A DNA stretch of 64,000 nucleotides from Diadophis punctatus similis (GCA_023053685.1 JALIGW010000002.1:170214930-170278929), one strand, 5' to 3'. Shown: positions 1 through 11,950, counted from the first letter of the stretch. The notes: generated from the sequence alone by a model not told the origin. Translations and numbers: made by a program.

Positions 1-942
1 TGCTTGGTCAAGGCGTTGACAAAAAAATTCGGGATGGGAATGACCTCTGTATTGGAGGTTGTTGCCTCCTCGAAGATGGGGTCATCCTGGGATCCCGTCT
101 TAGGGGGCTCTGCTTGCGCAGTAGAAAGGTTGGCCGTAGCCCTTGCTTTGTGAAGCAGAGACCTGAAAAGGCTCGGATGGAAGAGCCCTGTGACGACTGG
201 GGCCTCTGGTGCCATGTCCTCATCCTCAGACATCTGTATGTCAAGAGGTGTTTCCTCCAGCTGGTCACCAACCTGTTGGTCAGGTTCCCCTTGATCGAGT
301 GAAGACATGGAGCTTTCAGAAGAATCATCGCGGTCCTCGACCCCACCCTGTGCGATGGTGTCAGTGGTGTGGGGGAGAACTGCGTGTGGCAGGGCAAGTG
401 GCGTTGGTAAAGACTGAGGCACCTGAGCCATTGCCCTGATGGCTGCTTCTAAACCCTTGCGGATGGCAGCATCCATCCTGACCTGAATGGCATCAGCTGA
501 AGGAGCGGCTGCAAGGTCTGGGGCTTGAGTGGTCTGGATCCCCAGGGGGGATGCACCTTCCTGCTCACCCCAAATGTCACCCTCCCTGAGGTGGCAGTCC
601 AAATTCTCCAAAGAAAGCTGATCCCCAGAGCAGTCAGATGTGTGTGATGGAGGAGCTGGAATGTCCTTTCTGGCCTTGTGTGTGTCTGAACCCACCTTTC
701 CACGTTCCTTTGAAGAAGTCTTCAGGCTGGTCTTGCTGTGAGACCTCTGGCCATCAGCCCCCTGGGTGGAGCTGGCAGACCTAGAACGCCCTGAGGGTGA
801 GGGTGGGTGCATTGGAGACCTGTCCCTGACATGTGCAGGGCTCATAGAATCTAAACCCCCCCCCATGTGTGGGTGCAGGATCAGGGGCAACCCTGGGGGT
901 CTTCTGCTTCGCCTTTCCCTGTTTCTGGGGTTTGTCAGCCAT
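1..942 (-). pseudogene. DIRS gag-like ORF, degraded, 5' part
   Basis: Read on the minus strand, an ATG at 942 begins MADKPQKQGKAKQKTPRV, nearly the same start as the ATG at 25,148 in the second DIRS copy (MADKGHKQGKAKQKTPRV). The basic N-terminus is followed by a G-homopolymer (about 857-865) that probably breaks the frame, and the initial frame reaches a stop near 790. Further on, roughly 480 to 1, a long acidic open stretch (for example MSSLDQGEPDQQVGDQLEET and MSEDEDMAPEAPVV) runs off the window edge. DIRS gag proteins are poorly conserved nucleic-acid-binding capsid-like proteins. The identification rests on position, 5' of pol in the family layout, and on the shared start. It is non-functional as read. 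Confidence 0.6.
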
Positions 943-1119
943 TTCGGCTGCACTGTGGCTCAGCAGGGAACAGGCAGGAAAGGCAGGCAGTCAGCTAAGA
1001 AAGCGAACAGTAGAGGCAGTCAGGCAGGCAATTAAGCAAGCGATCAAGAAGCAGGCAAAAAAAGCGGCAGAAGGGAGAGCAGTTCCTTCGGCAGTAGAGC
1101 TCTTCTGCTGTCCGTCACT

Positions 1120-1235
1120 TTTAATTTATTCAAAATGGCCGCCGCACCTCAGCTTCGCTCCGTGCTCCTCGGCTGTTAGTCAAGTTAATTTATTCAAAAT
1201 GGCCGACGCAAGCCGAATCGCTCTCTAATGGCCGT
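1120..1235 (-). promoter_or_regulatory. AAAATGGCC (YY1-like) motif cluster in DIRS leader
   Basis: Three ATGGCCG words, two of them as TTCAAAATGGCCG, lie within about 100 bp of the DIRS 5' leader. AAnATGGCS is the reverse complement of the vertebrate YY1 consensus, and YY1 sites are known in L1 5' UTRs. Binding is inferred, not shown. Confidence 0.3.
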
Positions 1236-1919
1236 TCCCGCCGAAGAGCCTCTCAGCTGGGATCAAAGAGGCCTTTTGAAGTCTCGTCGATGCGAGGCCT
1301 CACTGCTGCACGAGGAGAGGTCTGACAGATTGCTAGTGCCCCTGCCGACGCCGCGCGAAGCTAGCGGCCGATGTCGGGTCCAGAATGTCAATTAGGGGCA
1401 CTAGATGGCCATTGGAGACAAACTCTAGCCTCGGAGGGGAACGCAGGCCACCCAAGCGCGTAGCTTCTGTGGCTGGAAGTTAAGTTCAGAGTACCTCCCT
1501 CCCTGTCAGACCGTGCCTGAGATGATGGAATTGGGTTGATCTAGAGGCACAAGGATTCACCTGTCACCTCATTGGGGCAAACCCCCCCCCAGAGGGGAGT
1601 AGGCCTGAGACAAAGGCCCCTGCTTGTCACCAGAAGTTAAGAGTGACAGCTGTCAAAACCCAATTATTGGTTCAGCAAGAAAAAAAAATATTTTTTTGTT
1701 TTAAAATTAAAATTGAAGCAAAAACTCACAGATACAGATATAGAAGTTGGTGAGAACTCCAAGGATGGTTAAGCTGTCCTTCTTTGGCTGAGGACCGAGA
1801 AAAAAGAGGGAGTGCCAAGGCAAGAGGGTGGTATTTATACTTTGATATAACTCGGTCCTGATTGGCTAGGGGGCAGATTTGACCCATTCTTGGAGGATGG
1901 CTTCAACCACTATGGAGAA

Positions 1920-3325
1920 AGGGTCTTCTCACATGTACTCCCATATATCCTGTCTTGAAGTCCATAATGCCACTTTATGGGGAAGCTGATATGGCACATT
2001 TTAGAGAGAGTGTTTTTGACATATTGCTTGTTTAATGCAGCTTTGCTTAAAACCTAAAAGCCTTCACTTCTATCATCTTTGTGTTCTTACATTTAGTCAT
2101 ATTTAAAGCAATTAGGAGAGAGAAGGGGAGACAGAGAGAGAGAAAGCACATTCTAGAGCCATAGAGATGTAGATGAGATAATGGTCAAATAGATAATACC
2201 ATGGGGAGAAATTGTCCCTATCTCTGAAACACAGCAACTTAGCGATTTTTTTTTCTTATTGCCAGCAGTAATTTTTTAAAATTGCAGCTCAGATGAGATC
2301 TTTTCTGAGTAATTTTTCAGCTTGCAATCTCCATGCCTGCCCAGACGCTTCTGACTTTATAGAAGCATCACAAGCTTAATTGAACAATAGCTAACCCCTA
2401 ACAGCAAGTCAAAAAGCAAGATCGTCAATTGGCCACATATGTTGCTATGGACTTGCTCCAAGAGATTCTATTCTCTTGTTTGAAAAGTGACATTTCTGGA
2501 CTGGACTGGGATTTGCTCTATTAATTTCCCCTGTACTTTGTTCTCCCTGGAGTATTTATTTATTTGCACCTTGTTATCCTCTATTGGATTTCCTACAACT
2601 CAGCATCAATGTTTGTTCTGCATTACTAAGCCACAAATCATCTGTGTGTTTCATCGTTCAATCCTCAGAGACACAAGCAAGTGTCTTCACACTCATTGAT
2701 GCATCATTACTGGCAAAGCAGAACAAAAGCATGTTGGAATCGACTGCATCCATATCAGATCTCCCAGGAGTGTGTAGTATTGGGGATCAAGCTGAATTAA
2801 CACAAATTGAATAAGAATGTCCTTTGTACTGTGTTAGGACGCTGCTGTCCTATTTATCAAAGTAAACACATTCAAGAGACCAATATTCCAAAATATATAA
2901 CAATCAGGAAACCATCTAATTTGCAATTCCCTAGTTCATAAACTGAATAATCTGATCTTTTCTCTGTCATACCATCAGTGCACTTCATAATGTAAATATT
3001 TCAATTCCTACTTTTCCCATTATGACAAGCAAATGCAAGCCAAGGGTGGGCCATCTCATGTCTGTAGGCAAGGATGTTTTCATAAACACTCCCACTGGGG
3101 ACTGTTCTGGTTTCTTGCTCTCTTGGATTTTACCTTTTTTTAGTTATTTCAATTTAGTTATTTCAAATTCAACAAGTACAATGATATCTGGGCACTCATC
3201 TTTGTGTGTGTGGGGGGGAGAGAGAGGGGGGGAGTCAACAGATTGAGCTAAACATTATATATTTAAAGCTAATCTTCAAATCCCTCTGTTAACCATCTGT
3301 TATTATATTTAGCATGTAGAAAGCA
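1920..3325. other. No recognisable gene or repeat
   Basis: AT-rich sequence. I see only a short purine/G run at about 3203-3236 and no coding frame resembling a known protein. Open frames near 2487-2814 have no recognisable motif. Confidence 0.5.
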
Positions 3326-3800
3326 TGTAGAAAGTCCACAAACAGTTTCCAGTCTCTTATAAAGCTGTCTAGTCCATTATCTCTAATCAAAGCAGTTAAT
3401 TTCACCATCTCTGCTAATTCAGTCAATTTCAAAATTCTTCAACAGTAGGCATCTCTTTTTCTTTCCAGTGTTTGGCAAGTGCAATCCTCATAGCCGTCAC
3501 CATGTGATGGAATAGCACTCCAAATTGTTTTTCAATTGACTTATCCATCATACCTAAAAGAAGAGCTTCAGATTTCATTAATATTTGTATCTTAAATATT
3601 TTTGCATTTTCATTGTTATGTTTATCCATTATGTTTTCACATATTTGCAAGACCATATGATAAAATGATCCTGGATTTTGACGACGTCTCCAGCACTTAT
3701 TAGAAATCCCTTTATACATTTTTGCTAATCTATCTGGGATCAAGTACCATTGATACATCTTTAATTGGTTCCAGGAGGCATGATAAGGACCAAAAATGAT
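3326..3800 (-). pseudogene. L1 LINE ORF2 C-terminal fragment
   Basis: On the minus strand this encodes the cysteine-containing C-terminal tail of L1 ORF2p. Recognisable words are YQWYLIPDRLAKMYKGISNK, then CWRRRQNPGSFYHM, KSEALLLGMMDKSIEKQFG and a terminal KEKEMPTVEEF at about 3430. After a frameshift near 3425 the similarity continues in another frame (AEMVKLTALIRDNGLDSFIR) to about 3326. The copy is 5'-truncated near 3770-3800 and has no intact reading frame. It belongs to the L1 clade, but this fragment cannot be assigned to the ORF1-only subfamily at 11,964-14,545. The dying frame suggests an old copy. Confidence 0.8.
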
Positions 3801-4023
3801 GGGTACCAAACAATTTTTCCCAAAAGGAATAATGTAGTGAGTCACAAGGATTCCGGGTTCCGTCGCGCGCATGCAACAGACAGCTGATCCGGTGTGCATA
3901 TGGGTGATGGAACCCAGAAGAGCAGCTATCGATGGCACGCATGCCATCATGGCTATAGGTCTACTTCAGGGCTGAAGGCATTCCTTTAAATAAATATGAT
4001 GCATATTATTTTACATCATACAG

Positions 4024-4340
4024 TGATACCTTGGTGCTCAATTGCTTTGAAACTCGTCAAATTTTGTAGTCAACACTTTTTGACATGAAACTTTTGTCTC
4101 GTTATTCGTTTGCTTGGTACTCGATGCACGAGCTAGAACCTGTCGGTGTCAGCTACCTTGTGACTCACTACATTTAACCATTTGGGTAAATGGTTGCTTT
4201 GTTCTTAGTCATGCTCACCACTGCAGCAACCATTTTGTAAATGAGCAAACTCTATTAGGGGACCAATTTTATAGAAGTTCACAACCTAATCTCAAAGTGT
4301 CCAATGTATCCAATCAATGTGAAAAGGTTTCCTGTCGCTG
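4024..4340. repeat. Degenerate DNA-transposon-like fragment
   Basis: The words 'cagtgatacct' and 'ttggtactcgatgcacga' resemble a family of short vertebrate inverted-repeat elements that I recognise only vaguely. No clear terminal repeat pair or duplication is visible. Confidence 0.25.
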
Positions 4341-5739
4341 GGACTGATCAAAGATACATAATGATTTATTCAATAATTCAGTAACTTCTGATTCTTCCAT
4401 AATGATGGAATCATTATATCAGAATTATCTGTAACTGCTTTTTTAAACTAAGCTTTTGTGTATTGTGTTGCCAGTTATAATATCTGCTCTAGTATCTGCT
4501 ATGTCAACCCTGAAGTGAACATGGCTGAGGCCATCTTGAAGGCTTCAGGGTTGCTATACAACAGAGGGAGGGGGGGGATAGTTAGATGGGATTCTGTAGC
4601 CAAAACAATAAAGCTTTCCTGTGAGAACCCAAGGACATTCTCATAGGTGGCTGGCCAGAGGAGGAATGAAGTAACCTAGCAATTGGCCAGCTCCTGGACT
4701 GGACAGTGTGACCAGTGACTTGGGGGGAAAGGGGAAACTTTTACTTTTAATTAGGTGAAAGCCATGGAGTTTAGAATCGGCTTTCACCAGTTGTGCCAAT
4801 ATGATGTATCCAATAAAACTGTTCTTAGAGGAATTTGTCTGCCTCAGAGTTCTCATTTCTATGGGTGCATTACTTGGAATGCTGACATGTTACTTCGTTG
4901 TGTGTTGGGCTCCTTTCCAATTTTCTTCTGTTTTTCCAAGCATCAGATTTTTCTTCAGTGTCTGTTATATTGACATTATATGTCCAAAATACTTAAACGT
5001 TAGCTTCATTATTATTGTTTCTAGGGAACAGTCTGCTTTTACTACACCTATCCAAGTTATGCTCAATAATATTCTCCAGCACCACCATTTAATGGTGTGT
5101 TTTTCTTCATTCAGTTTTTATGGTTGTACAGCTTTCATAGCCCTATGTAACACCTGCAAAAACCATAATTTTATAATATCTTAGTAATGTCTCTGAACTT
5201 TTATATTTTGTCTAGATCTGTCATAGTCTTTCTCTCGAATAAAAGACATACTTTAATCTCATAGCTTAACATCCTTGTGAATTTTTGAGCCTTGAAAGAT
5301 AAAATTCTACTACCATTTCAGTTTATTTTCTACTTATTTACATTGACTTGGCATTGTCTGTTGGCACAGTGTTTCCAGAGGAGACCTTTAACTCTGGAAT
5401 TGCCATAGCTGCCTTTCTTTCAATGAGGTACTTATATACCAATCATTACCCAATTCTCTCTCTGCAGCCATGTGTTCCTTTTTTGGGAATCTGAGGCTTC
5501 AGAAAAGGAATGAGGAACAGTATTACAATATTATGGATTTTTAAAAAAAAAACACAAAAAGGATTGTTGTCTCAGTATCATAATTTAAGCTCACATCAAA
5601 GAATATTCACTGAAGAGTAGTTCTCACTATGTTAATGGGAACAATCTCCAGTGAATGTATATTAAGAGCTTAGCTCAGAAGCTGAGTTGAGATGAGCTGG
5701 AAAGAAATTGCCAACCAAGCTGCTATCTTAGGTCCTTGT
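4341..5739. other. No recognisable gene; possible old LTR-like stretch at 4600-4860
   Basis: AATAAAGC at about 4607 and CCAATAAAAC at about 4809 are each followed within about 40 bases by GT/T-rich sequence, as in an LTR R-U5. No paired LTR, primer-binding site or duplication is visible. The rest is AT-rich and featureless. Confidence 0.3.
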
Positions 5740-5990
5740 ACGAGCCGAGGTGGCGCAGTGGTTAAAAGCAGCACTGCAACCTTCAGCTGATTGCTAGTTC
5801 AGCAGTTCAGCTGTTCAAATCTCACCAGGCTCAAGATTGACTCAGCCTTCCATCCTTCCGAGGTGGGTAAAATGAGGACCCAGATTGTTGGGGGCAATAT
5901 GCTGAACTCTGTAAAACCGCTTAGAGAGGGCTGTAAAGCACTATGAAGTGGTATATAAGTCTAAGTGCTATTGCTATTGCTATTGCTTGT
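5740..5990 (+). mobile_element. tRNA-derived SINE with (GCTATT)n tail
   Basis: It begins with a tRNA-like head, GAGCCGAGGTGGCGCAGTGG, which contains an A-box-like segment. A B-box-like GTTCAAATC lies near 5814. The body includes CTTCCATCCTTCCGAGG and TTGGGGGCAATATG, and it ends in a (GCTATT)n tail at 5967-5988. The same element recurs on the minus strand at 8509-8765 and 61,199-61,426. The three copies make the family call secure within this window. Confidence 0.85.
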
Positions 5991-6202
5991 ACAGCTCAGC
6001 CTTATAAAATAGTGGAAACAGTTTTTCAAATCTTAGAATCCTGGAAATCAATGAAAACCCTTAAGATACTGAATATTAGAAAACCATATGAACATGTATC
6101 AAAGATGGCTACTGTATGGAAAGCAATGTTGCTTCTCTCTTGCTGCGTGGCAAGGACTGCGTCCAGGAAATTAATTTTACCACTCAGCTGAAGGCAGCCA
6201 GT

Positions 6203-6305
6203 GGGGTTTAGTGATGAAGGCATCATGCTAGACACTGGGAGACCATGAATTCTAGTTCCACCTTTGACATGAAGCCAGTTGGGTGACCTTGGGCCAGTCA
6301 CTTTT
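6203..6305 (+). mobile_element. Sauria-type SINE, 5' part only
   Basis: The tRNA-like head (GGTTTAGTGATGAAGGCATC ... GAATTCTAGTTCC) and the segment 'gtgaccttgggccagtcac' match the fuller copies at 42,637 and 54,770. The Bov-B-like 3' half is absent; CR1 sequence follows directly. Confidence 0.7.
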
Positions 6306-6974
6306 TATCAGGAGCAAGCCACTTCTGAAAATCTTGCCACGGTTTTCAAAAACAGTAATTATGAGAGGGACCTTGGAGTCCTAGTGGACGATCGGTTAAA
6401 TATGAGCCAGCAGTGTGCGGCAGCAGTCAAAAAAGCTAATACAATCCTTAGTTATATAAACAGAGGCTCAGAATCAAAATCACGTCAAGTATTAATACCG
6501 CTTTATAAAGCTTTAATAAGCCCACACCTGGAATACTGCATCCAGGTTTGGTAACCACATTACAAAAAAGATGTTGAGACATTGGAAAAAATGCAAAGAA
6601 GAAGAGCAACTAAGATGATTAAAAATCTGGAGACTAAAATATATGAAGAATGGTTGCAGGATTTGGGTTTGGCTAGTCTAGAGAAAAGAGCATGACATGA
6701 TAGCAGTATTCCAGTATTTGAGAAGTTGCCACAAAGAAGAGGGGGTCAACTTATTTTCCAAAGCACCAGAGGGCAGAACAAGAAACAGTGAATGGAAACT
6801 AATCAAGGAGAGAAGCAACCAGTGGAACAGCTCGCCTTCAGACGTTGTGGGTGCTTCATCACTAGAGGTTTTTAAGAAGAGACTGGACATCCACTTGTCT
6901 GAAATGGTACAGGGTCTCCTGCTTGAGGATGGGGTTGGATTAGAAGACCTCCAAGATCACTTCCAGCTCTATTC

Positions 6975-6980
<6 letters not shown>
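6306..6980 (+). pseudogene. CR1 LINE 3' end: RT C-terminal domain and 3' terminus
   Basis: The plus strand encodes the C-terminal part of a CR1-clade reverse transcriptase. Visible words are RDLGVLVDDRLNMSQQCAAA, VLIPLYKALISPHLEYCIQV, then, after a stop (the W-S/P position reads W-stop), MIAVFQYLRSCHKEEGVNLF and WNSSPSDVVGASSLEVFKKR. It ends with the family's conserved 3' terminus (GGATTAGAAGACCTCCAAG) and a (GATT)n tail. At least two in-frame stops mark it as dead. CR1 elements are typically 5'-truncated on insertion, as here. Confidence 0.9.
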
Positions 6981-7017
<37 letters not shown>

Positions 7018-7050
7018 CTGACTGACTGATTAACTGACTGACTGACTGAA
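6973..7050 (+). repeat. (GATT)n/(GACT)n microsatellite at CR1 3' end
   Basis: About 19 units, changing from GATT to GACT, grow from the CR1 terminus. This is consistent with LINE-seeded microsatellite expansion. Confidence 0.95.
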
Positions 7051-8508
7051 AACTGTAGAGACTGATCCAGGCAATCACCAAGAGTCAACACGGACTTGAA
7101 GGGACCATTTTTTTTAAAAAAAATCCTCAAACTGAAGGATTATGTAACCTATGTTCTATAGGTAAAGAAATATGTTGTCTGCATTGTCCACAGATATCAA
7201 TATGCAAGAACATCCCAATTTCATCCTGAAAAATGGCAGCACAGTGGGCCTACAAAATGAGAGAATCGCATTCTTATGTTACATCCATTCCTGTCTCTTG
7301 GGCTGCCTAGAAAGAGCCAAATTAACACCAGTAAGAATCATGATGTGCTGAGATAACCTTGGAGGAAAAACTTCATATTCAAAAAGATGAGAGGGACAAA
7401 ATTAAGACTTCAAAACAAGCTATTTGTCTCAAACATGATCAGTGCTTCTTCATTTAATTTAAATCCCTACAAATGATTTATCTCATTTTTTTAACTACAT
7501 GTTTATTTTGAAAATACATCTTTTTATGCCCTGAAGCCACTTTATTCATTAATTCTTCAGAATACATGTCCCTTTTCATTATTTTAATTCTCAGAGCTGC
7601 TGATTTGCATTTCATTTCCTGCAACAGTACAAACGTAAGTTGAAAAATGTTGTTGTAAATATTAATAGAAAAATTATAATCATGCAAAGAAGAGGGTTTT
7701 TAAGTAATAATTATATTTACCCATAATAGAAGATAGATAATTATAAATGGGAAGTAGACTAAATCTAGAAACCATATTCCTTAGGAATATGGTATCTGTA
7801 GGGAATATAATGCAAAGGTATAAACTGTATCTATTGTTTAACCTGAATTACACAAAAAAAACCTATTAAACTATTAGATCTATTAAAAATCAGCAATGCT
7901 ACCCTTTAGTTGCTGCGTCCGAGAAATGCCATAGAGATATAGTTGTGAAAGTAGTATGCTGCATGACAAAAGTGATATAAAATGTATATGCCATCCAAGT
8001 CTTCCAATATTTATTATTGCCAGATGGCACATAATAAAACAGGAAAGCTCTTACTGCCTCTCTGGAAGGACTGATAGCAATACATAATCACATGCTTCAG
8101 CTAAGAGAAGATAAACCAAAATATATAGTTAAGTAGGGTTTCTCAATATCGTACAAATGTGACATGATTCTCCATGAGGGAGGGAGGGAGGGAGGGAAGG
8201 GAAGGGAAGGGAACCTATGCCATGTACTCATAGAGAGGAGACAATTTGATAATTTCTACAAATAGATTTGATAGACAATCAGTAACATTAACTACCTCTG
8301 CCTTTCCTTCCATTTTGTTTTGTAAAAGCAATTATGTAAATTGATCAGAATTGATGGAATGATCATTGAAGTCATATATGATCCACTGATTCTACTTCTA
8401 GAACACCTGTATAAGCATTTTAATCAATAGGAATACTATCAAATATCCACTAGAGTCAAGGATAGCACATTGAACTACAGCACACATATAAAAAGTTAAA
8501 TAAATAAA
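7051..8508. other. No recognisable gene; (GGGA)n at 8177-8214
   Basis: AT-rich sequence with one short GGGA/GGGAA microsatellite and no coding motif or clear repeat family. Confidence 0.5.
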
Positions 8509-8765
8509 TAGCAATAGCATTTATACTTATATACCACTTCACAGTGCTTTGCAGCTCTCCCTAAGTGGTTTACAGAGTCAGCATATGGCCCCCAACAATC
8601 TGGGTCCTCGTTTTACTGACCTTGGAAGGATGGAAGGCTGAGTCAAGGATGGAAGGCTGAGTCAACCTTCCACCTGGTGAGATTTGAACTGGCAAATTGC
8701 AGGCAGCCAGCAGGCAGCAGAAGTAGCCTGCAGTACTACATTCTAACCACTGCGCCACCTCAGCT
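8509..8765 (-). mobile_element. tRNA-derived SINE (same family as 5740-5990)
   Basis: This is the reverse complement of the 5740 family, with an (AATAGC)n tail at the left and the tRNA head 'ctaaccactgcgccacct' at the right. A 19-22 bp segment (GGATGGAAGGCTGAGTCAA, about 8628-8665) is tandemly duplicated in this copy only. Confidence 0.85.
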
Positions 8766-8789
8766 AAATGGTAGTAGACCTCTGCTGTC

Positions 8790-9880
8790 GAGTCTAGGAC
8801 AACTCGCCACCACCACTTTGTGTAGCTACCTTGCCACAGCCACCTCGCCATGGCCACCTGACCGTTACTACTTTGTCACAGCACACCTCGCCCTGGCCAA
8901 CTCACCATGATCCTGGGCCTTCTGCATGGTTTCCAAAGCTGGGCTTGCTTAAGGGAGGCAAAAGTTCCTCCCAGCCCATACTCCTTCTCCAAGGGGTCCT
9001 TGCCTAGCTTACTAGTGCCCCACCACCACAACTGGGTTAAGGGCTAAGCAGGAGTCATCATTCTGTGTGCACACCCAAAGACACACAGAGAGAAAGAGTA
9101 AGAGTAAGAGTAAGAGTGAGAGAGAGAGAGAGAGAGAGTGTGAGAAAGAGAAAGAGAAAGAGAAAGAGAAAGAGAAAGAGAAAGAGAAAGAGAAAGAGAA
9201 AGAGAAAGAGAAAGATACCATTCCATGCTTGGGGACTTTTATTTGCATCTTAGCTGGCAAGCTACCAACTGCACCCAGGCTTGGGGAGAAGGACCTCCCC
9301 TTCAGCATGCTTCGCTGCACCCTGCACTCCTGGGTTGGGAGAGGGGCAAGCAGGGATAGTGACAGGGCAACTCGCTCCCAAGGCTCTTCTCGCTGAAGCC
9401 TCCAGCCCGAAACAATGACTCCCATTAGCCCACTTTTTGCCATCGGGAGTGAGTCGCCCTGTCATTCTTCCTACTTTCCCCTCTCCCTGCGCAGGAGCTG
9501 TCAGGGACCAGTGCAGCATGCTGAAGGAGAGGTCCTTCTTGCCAAGTCTGGGCATGATTGGCAGCTTATCAGCTCACATGCAGATAAAAATCCCCAAGCT
9601 CAGAATGGTGTCTATCTCTCTCTTTCTCTGTGGGTACATGTGAATGTGCGTGTGTGTATGTGTGTGCACGGAACAATGACTCCTGCTTAGCCCTTAACCA
9701 GCAGGGTAAGCAAGGTAAGGAAGCCTTCAAGAACTTTCACCTCCTTTAAACCAGGCCTAGCTTTGAAAACCAGAGTGGAAGGCCCAGGCTGATGGCGAGT
9801 TGTCCCCGCAGCAAGTTGACTGAGGCAAGGTGGCCGTGGTGAGTTGTCCCTTTCTGCTGCTATCTGCCTCTTCCCACCAC
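8790..9880. repeat. Large imperfect fold-back (inverted repeat, arms ~0.5 kb)
   Basis: The left arm (about 8798-9400) and right arm (about 9420-9880) are reverse complements over several blocks. GGGTTAAGGGCTAAGCAGGA near 9035 pairs with the TCCTGCTTAGCCCTTAACC block near 9680. CCTGGGCCTTC near 8913 pairs with GAAGGCCCAGG near 9780. CTTGGGGA near 9230 pairs with TCCCCAAGC near 9592. Members could be two copies inserted head to head or one fold-back element. No transposase frame is visible. The low-complexity KE/RV frames inside come from the microsatellite. Confidence 0.75.
9085..9216 (+). repeat. (GAGTAA)n-(GA)n-(GAAAGA)n microsatellite
   Basis: A purine-only tract inside the left arm of the fold-back. 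The right-arm counterpart near 9610-9630 is only a short CTCTCTCTTTCTC run, so expansion occurred in one arm. Confidence 0.95.
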
Positions 9881-10569
9881 CACAAAACGTTTGGTTTGCT
9901 TTTGCTGCAACTTTCTTCTGCTTCATTTAAAAAAAAATTGATCTTGAAGATCCAAAAGTTCATTTAAAATTATAACATAAATACTGTCAAAAACATCAGT
10001 CAGGAGAGTAGAGGAGAAACACACAACAATCATTTCCATAAAAAGAGAACCTTTATTTGATGCTATACAGACACTAGAAGACAGAATGAACAACAGAGCA
10101 TGATAAATCTGCACCCATGGTATCATTGGAGCCATATCAAAAGAGAATTTTTTAAAGTTAATTTTTTCCTGGGATTCACTGATTGTTTACCCTCCCTTAC
10201 AATAATCATACTGAACATACTGAATATGTTCTGCTTGTGGATTTTTATTTACCTAACTGGTTCCCCAAATTTCGATTAGGGATTAAGATACTTCAGGAAT
10301 GTAGATCTTGCTTATAAAGTACTCTGTAATAACACAACTTTAATTCTAAATAAACAAGGAGTGTAATGCATCAATGCATCAATGCAGATCCTTATAACAG
10401 TATTCACAGTATTCTACAATCATAAATGATGTTGAAATGACTGAGCTGAAACTTGAGTATTTGAACTTACTTCTTTGCGGTTGATATCTGAGGTTTTTGG
10501 GTGGGCAGAGAGGTGAATATATGATGTTGGGAGTTCCTTAGTTCCTTTCATCAGTTCTCTAGTCAGCCT
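9881..10569. other. No recognisable gene or repeat
   Basis: AT-rich sequence without recognisable coding or repeat motifs. Confidence 0.45.
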
Positions 10570-10860
10570 TCCCCTCCTGGTAGCTTGGTCTACAATGAGT
10601 TAGTTATGAAACCACTCTTTCCAGTTGGCTCTATCCATCCGTTGATCCAGCGGGTGCAGGTGCCATCAGCCAAAGCCTGTTGGCTGGCAGGGCCCCGCAG
10701 GGTAACTTTTTCTGCTATGGCATCCACTTTCTGGACAATCATCCCTGCAGAGTTTAAGATGGCCCCATCCCAGCTGGCTTTCTGAAGACCTGGTTCTGTG
10801 CCTGAACTTGGAATTCTGGTTGTGTAATGGAACTAGTTTCCCGGCAGTCTTGAGGGCTGT
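10570..10860 (+). pseudogene. Old L2/CR1-like LINE RT C-terminal relic
   Basis: The plus frame reads RRVTFSAMASTFWTIIPAEF and then KMAPSQLAF. This resembles the common non-LTR C-terminal pattern in which a Phe-rich block is followed by W-N-x-L-P-x-E. Only this short block is recognisable. A small tail-like segment (GAGCTGCCCTGAGTCATGTA, about 10,932) follows. Clade assignment is tentative. Confidence 0.5.
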
Positions 10861-11950
10861 TTTGTGATTCACTGCCTGCTGGATGTTTGACTTCTTGTTC
10901 ATTTTATATGTGTATTTGTAGATGTTTTTGTGAGCTGCCCTGAGTCATGTATAGATATGGGCACTCACTGTCAGCTATATAAATCAAGTAAATATATAAA
11001 CTCTTTTCATATCCTATTCGGCATAGTCATTGGTGATTGATATGATGGCAATGTACTTATTTTTGGGTACAGCTCAAAATATCCAGAAGCTACCAGGCTC
11101 TAGTAACTGTTAATATCAAGTGTTAATATGTTATTAAATGAAGTGCATTAGAAACTAATCCAATTATCTGAATGTTTTGCTTCCATTTGTGGAGTTTGAT
11201 TAAGAACAGAATAGAAAGTGGTATGCAAATCTACTCACCACTTACCAATCATCAGTCAGTTCTGTTTCAGTTTAGTCTACTGCAATATTTTATACAAAGC
11301 CCAAGCTTTTCATAAACCAAATAAATAGAGCCCTGTGACTTTGGCCATCTCTTTCTGCAAAATGTTTGCCGATAATAGCAATAAAATTGTACAGTAGGTT
11401 GATTCTGATATTTCCATGTTTCTTTACAGTTCTTTTTCCTTCGCTGTTTTATGGCATAATATAATCAGGTTCCAATTTAATCAATTTTGTGTATATAGGC
11501 CTTGAAAAAAGCAATAATACCTTATTCTCTTTTAGCTACATTAGGATCTCTAGGGAATATAACCTAGACATCCATGTGAAGGCATGTTTTCTTTGGTGTT
11601 ATGGTTTTCCCATCTCTCATAACAGGACAATAACTCAATCCTTTGGTGTCAGAATAAACTAGACAGTTTAGAAGGCTAACAACAATAAAAGAAAGATGGA
11701 GAATAAAATTCGTGTTTTTTCTAGTTTTTCTGTGTAGTTCATAACCTATACATTCTCACCTGAGTTTAGTCCTTGCTGTCTATTGGGTATATTGACTTTC
11801 TTGGTCTTGTTTCATTGTCACCTGAATCATAAATAGAGGACAGGTCAATAACATTTTGGAATGATTTAAAACATTTTTTTTTTATTTTCTTACCCTGAGG
11901 GCATCTTGGAAGAAATATGTACCAAGCAAATTAAAACACAAGAGTCTCTT
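10861..11950. other. No recognisable gene
   Basis: AT-rich sequence up to the L1 target-site duplication at 11,951-11,963; no coding motif seen. Confidence 0.45.

Larger units (their letters stand above)
1..1919 (-). mobile_element. DIRS-type retrotransposon copy 1, 5' part (cut by window edge)
   Basis: This is the 5' end of a tyrosine-recombinase retrotransposon transcribed on the minus strand. Its terminus at about 1790-1919 matches the right terminus of the complete copy at 25,795-25,918: the purine tract, the GGTGCCAAGG-like stretch, a minus-strand TATAAATA, then GGCTAG and 'cactatggagaa' at the very end. The leader (about 1240-1500) and the gag start (about 780-942) also align with the second copy. 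The rest of the element lies left of position 1. The DIRS assignment is inherited from copy 2, which shows reverse transcriptase, RNase H and recombinase. Confidence 0.8.

Noticed and set aside
869..1228. 119-codon plus-strand frame
   Set aside because: Antisense to the DIRS gag start and leader; no motif.
2487..2814. Two overlapping frames of 70-76 codons
   Set aside because: Composition typical of random AT-rich DNA; no motif or splice signals that fit an exon.
9012..9443. Long frames rich in Ser-Phe/Ser-Leu or Lys-Glu repeats
   Set aside because: Translations of the (GAAAGA)n microsatellite and fold-back arms; no protein-like composition outside the repeat.
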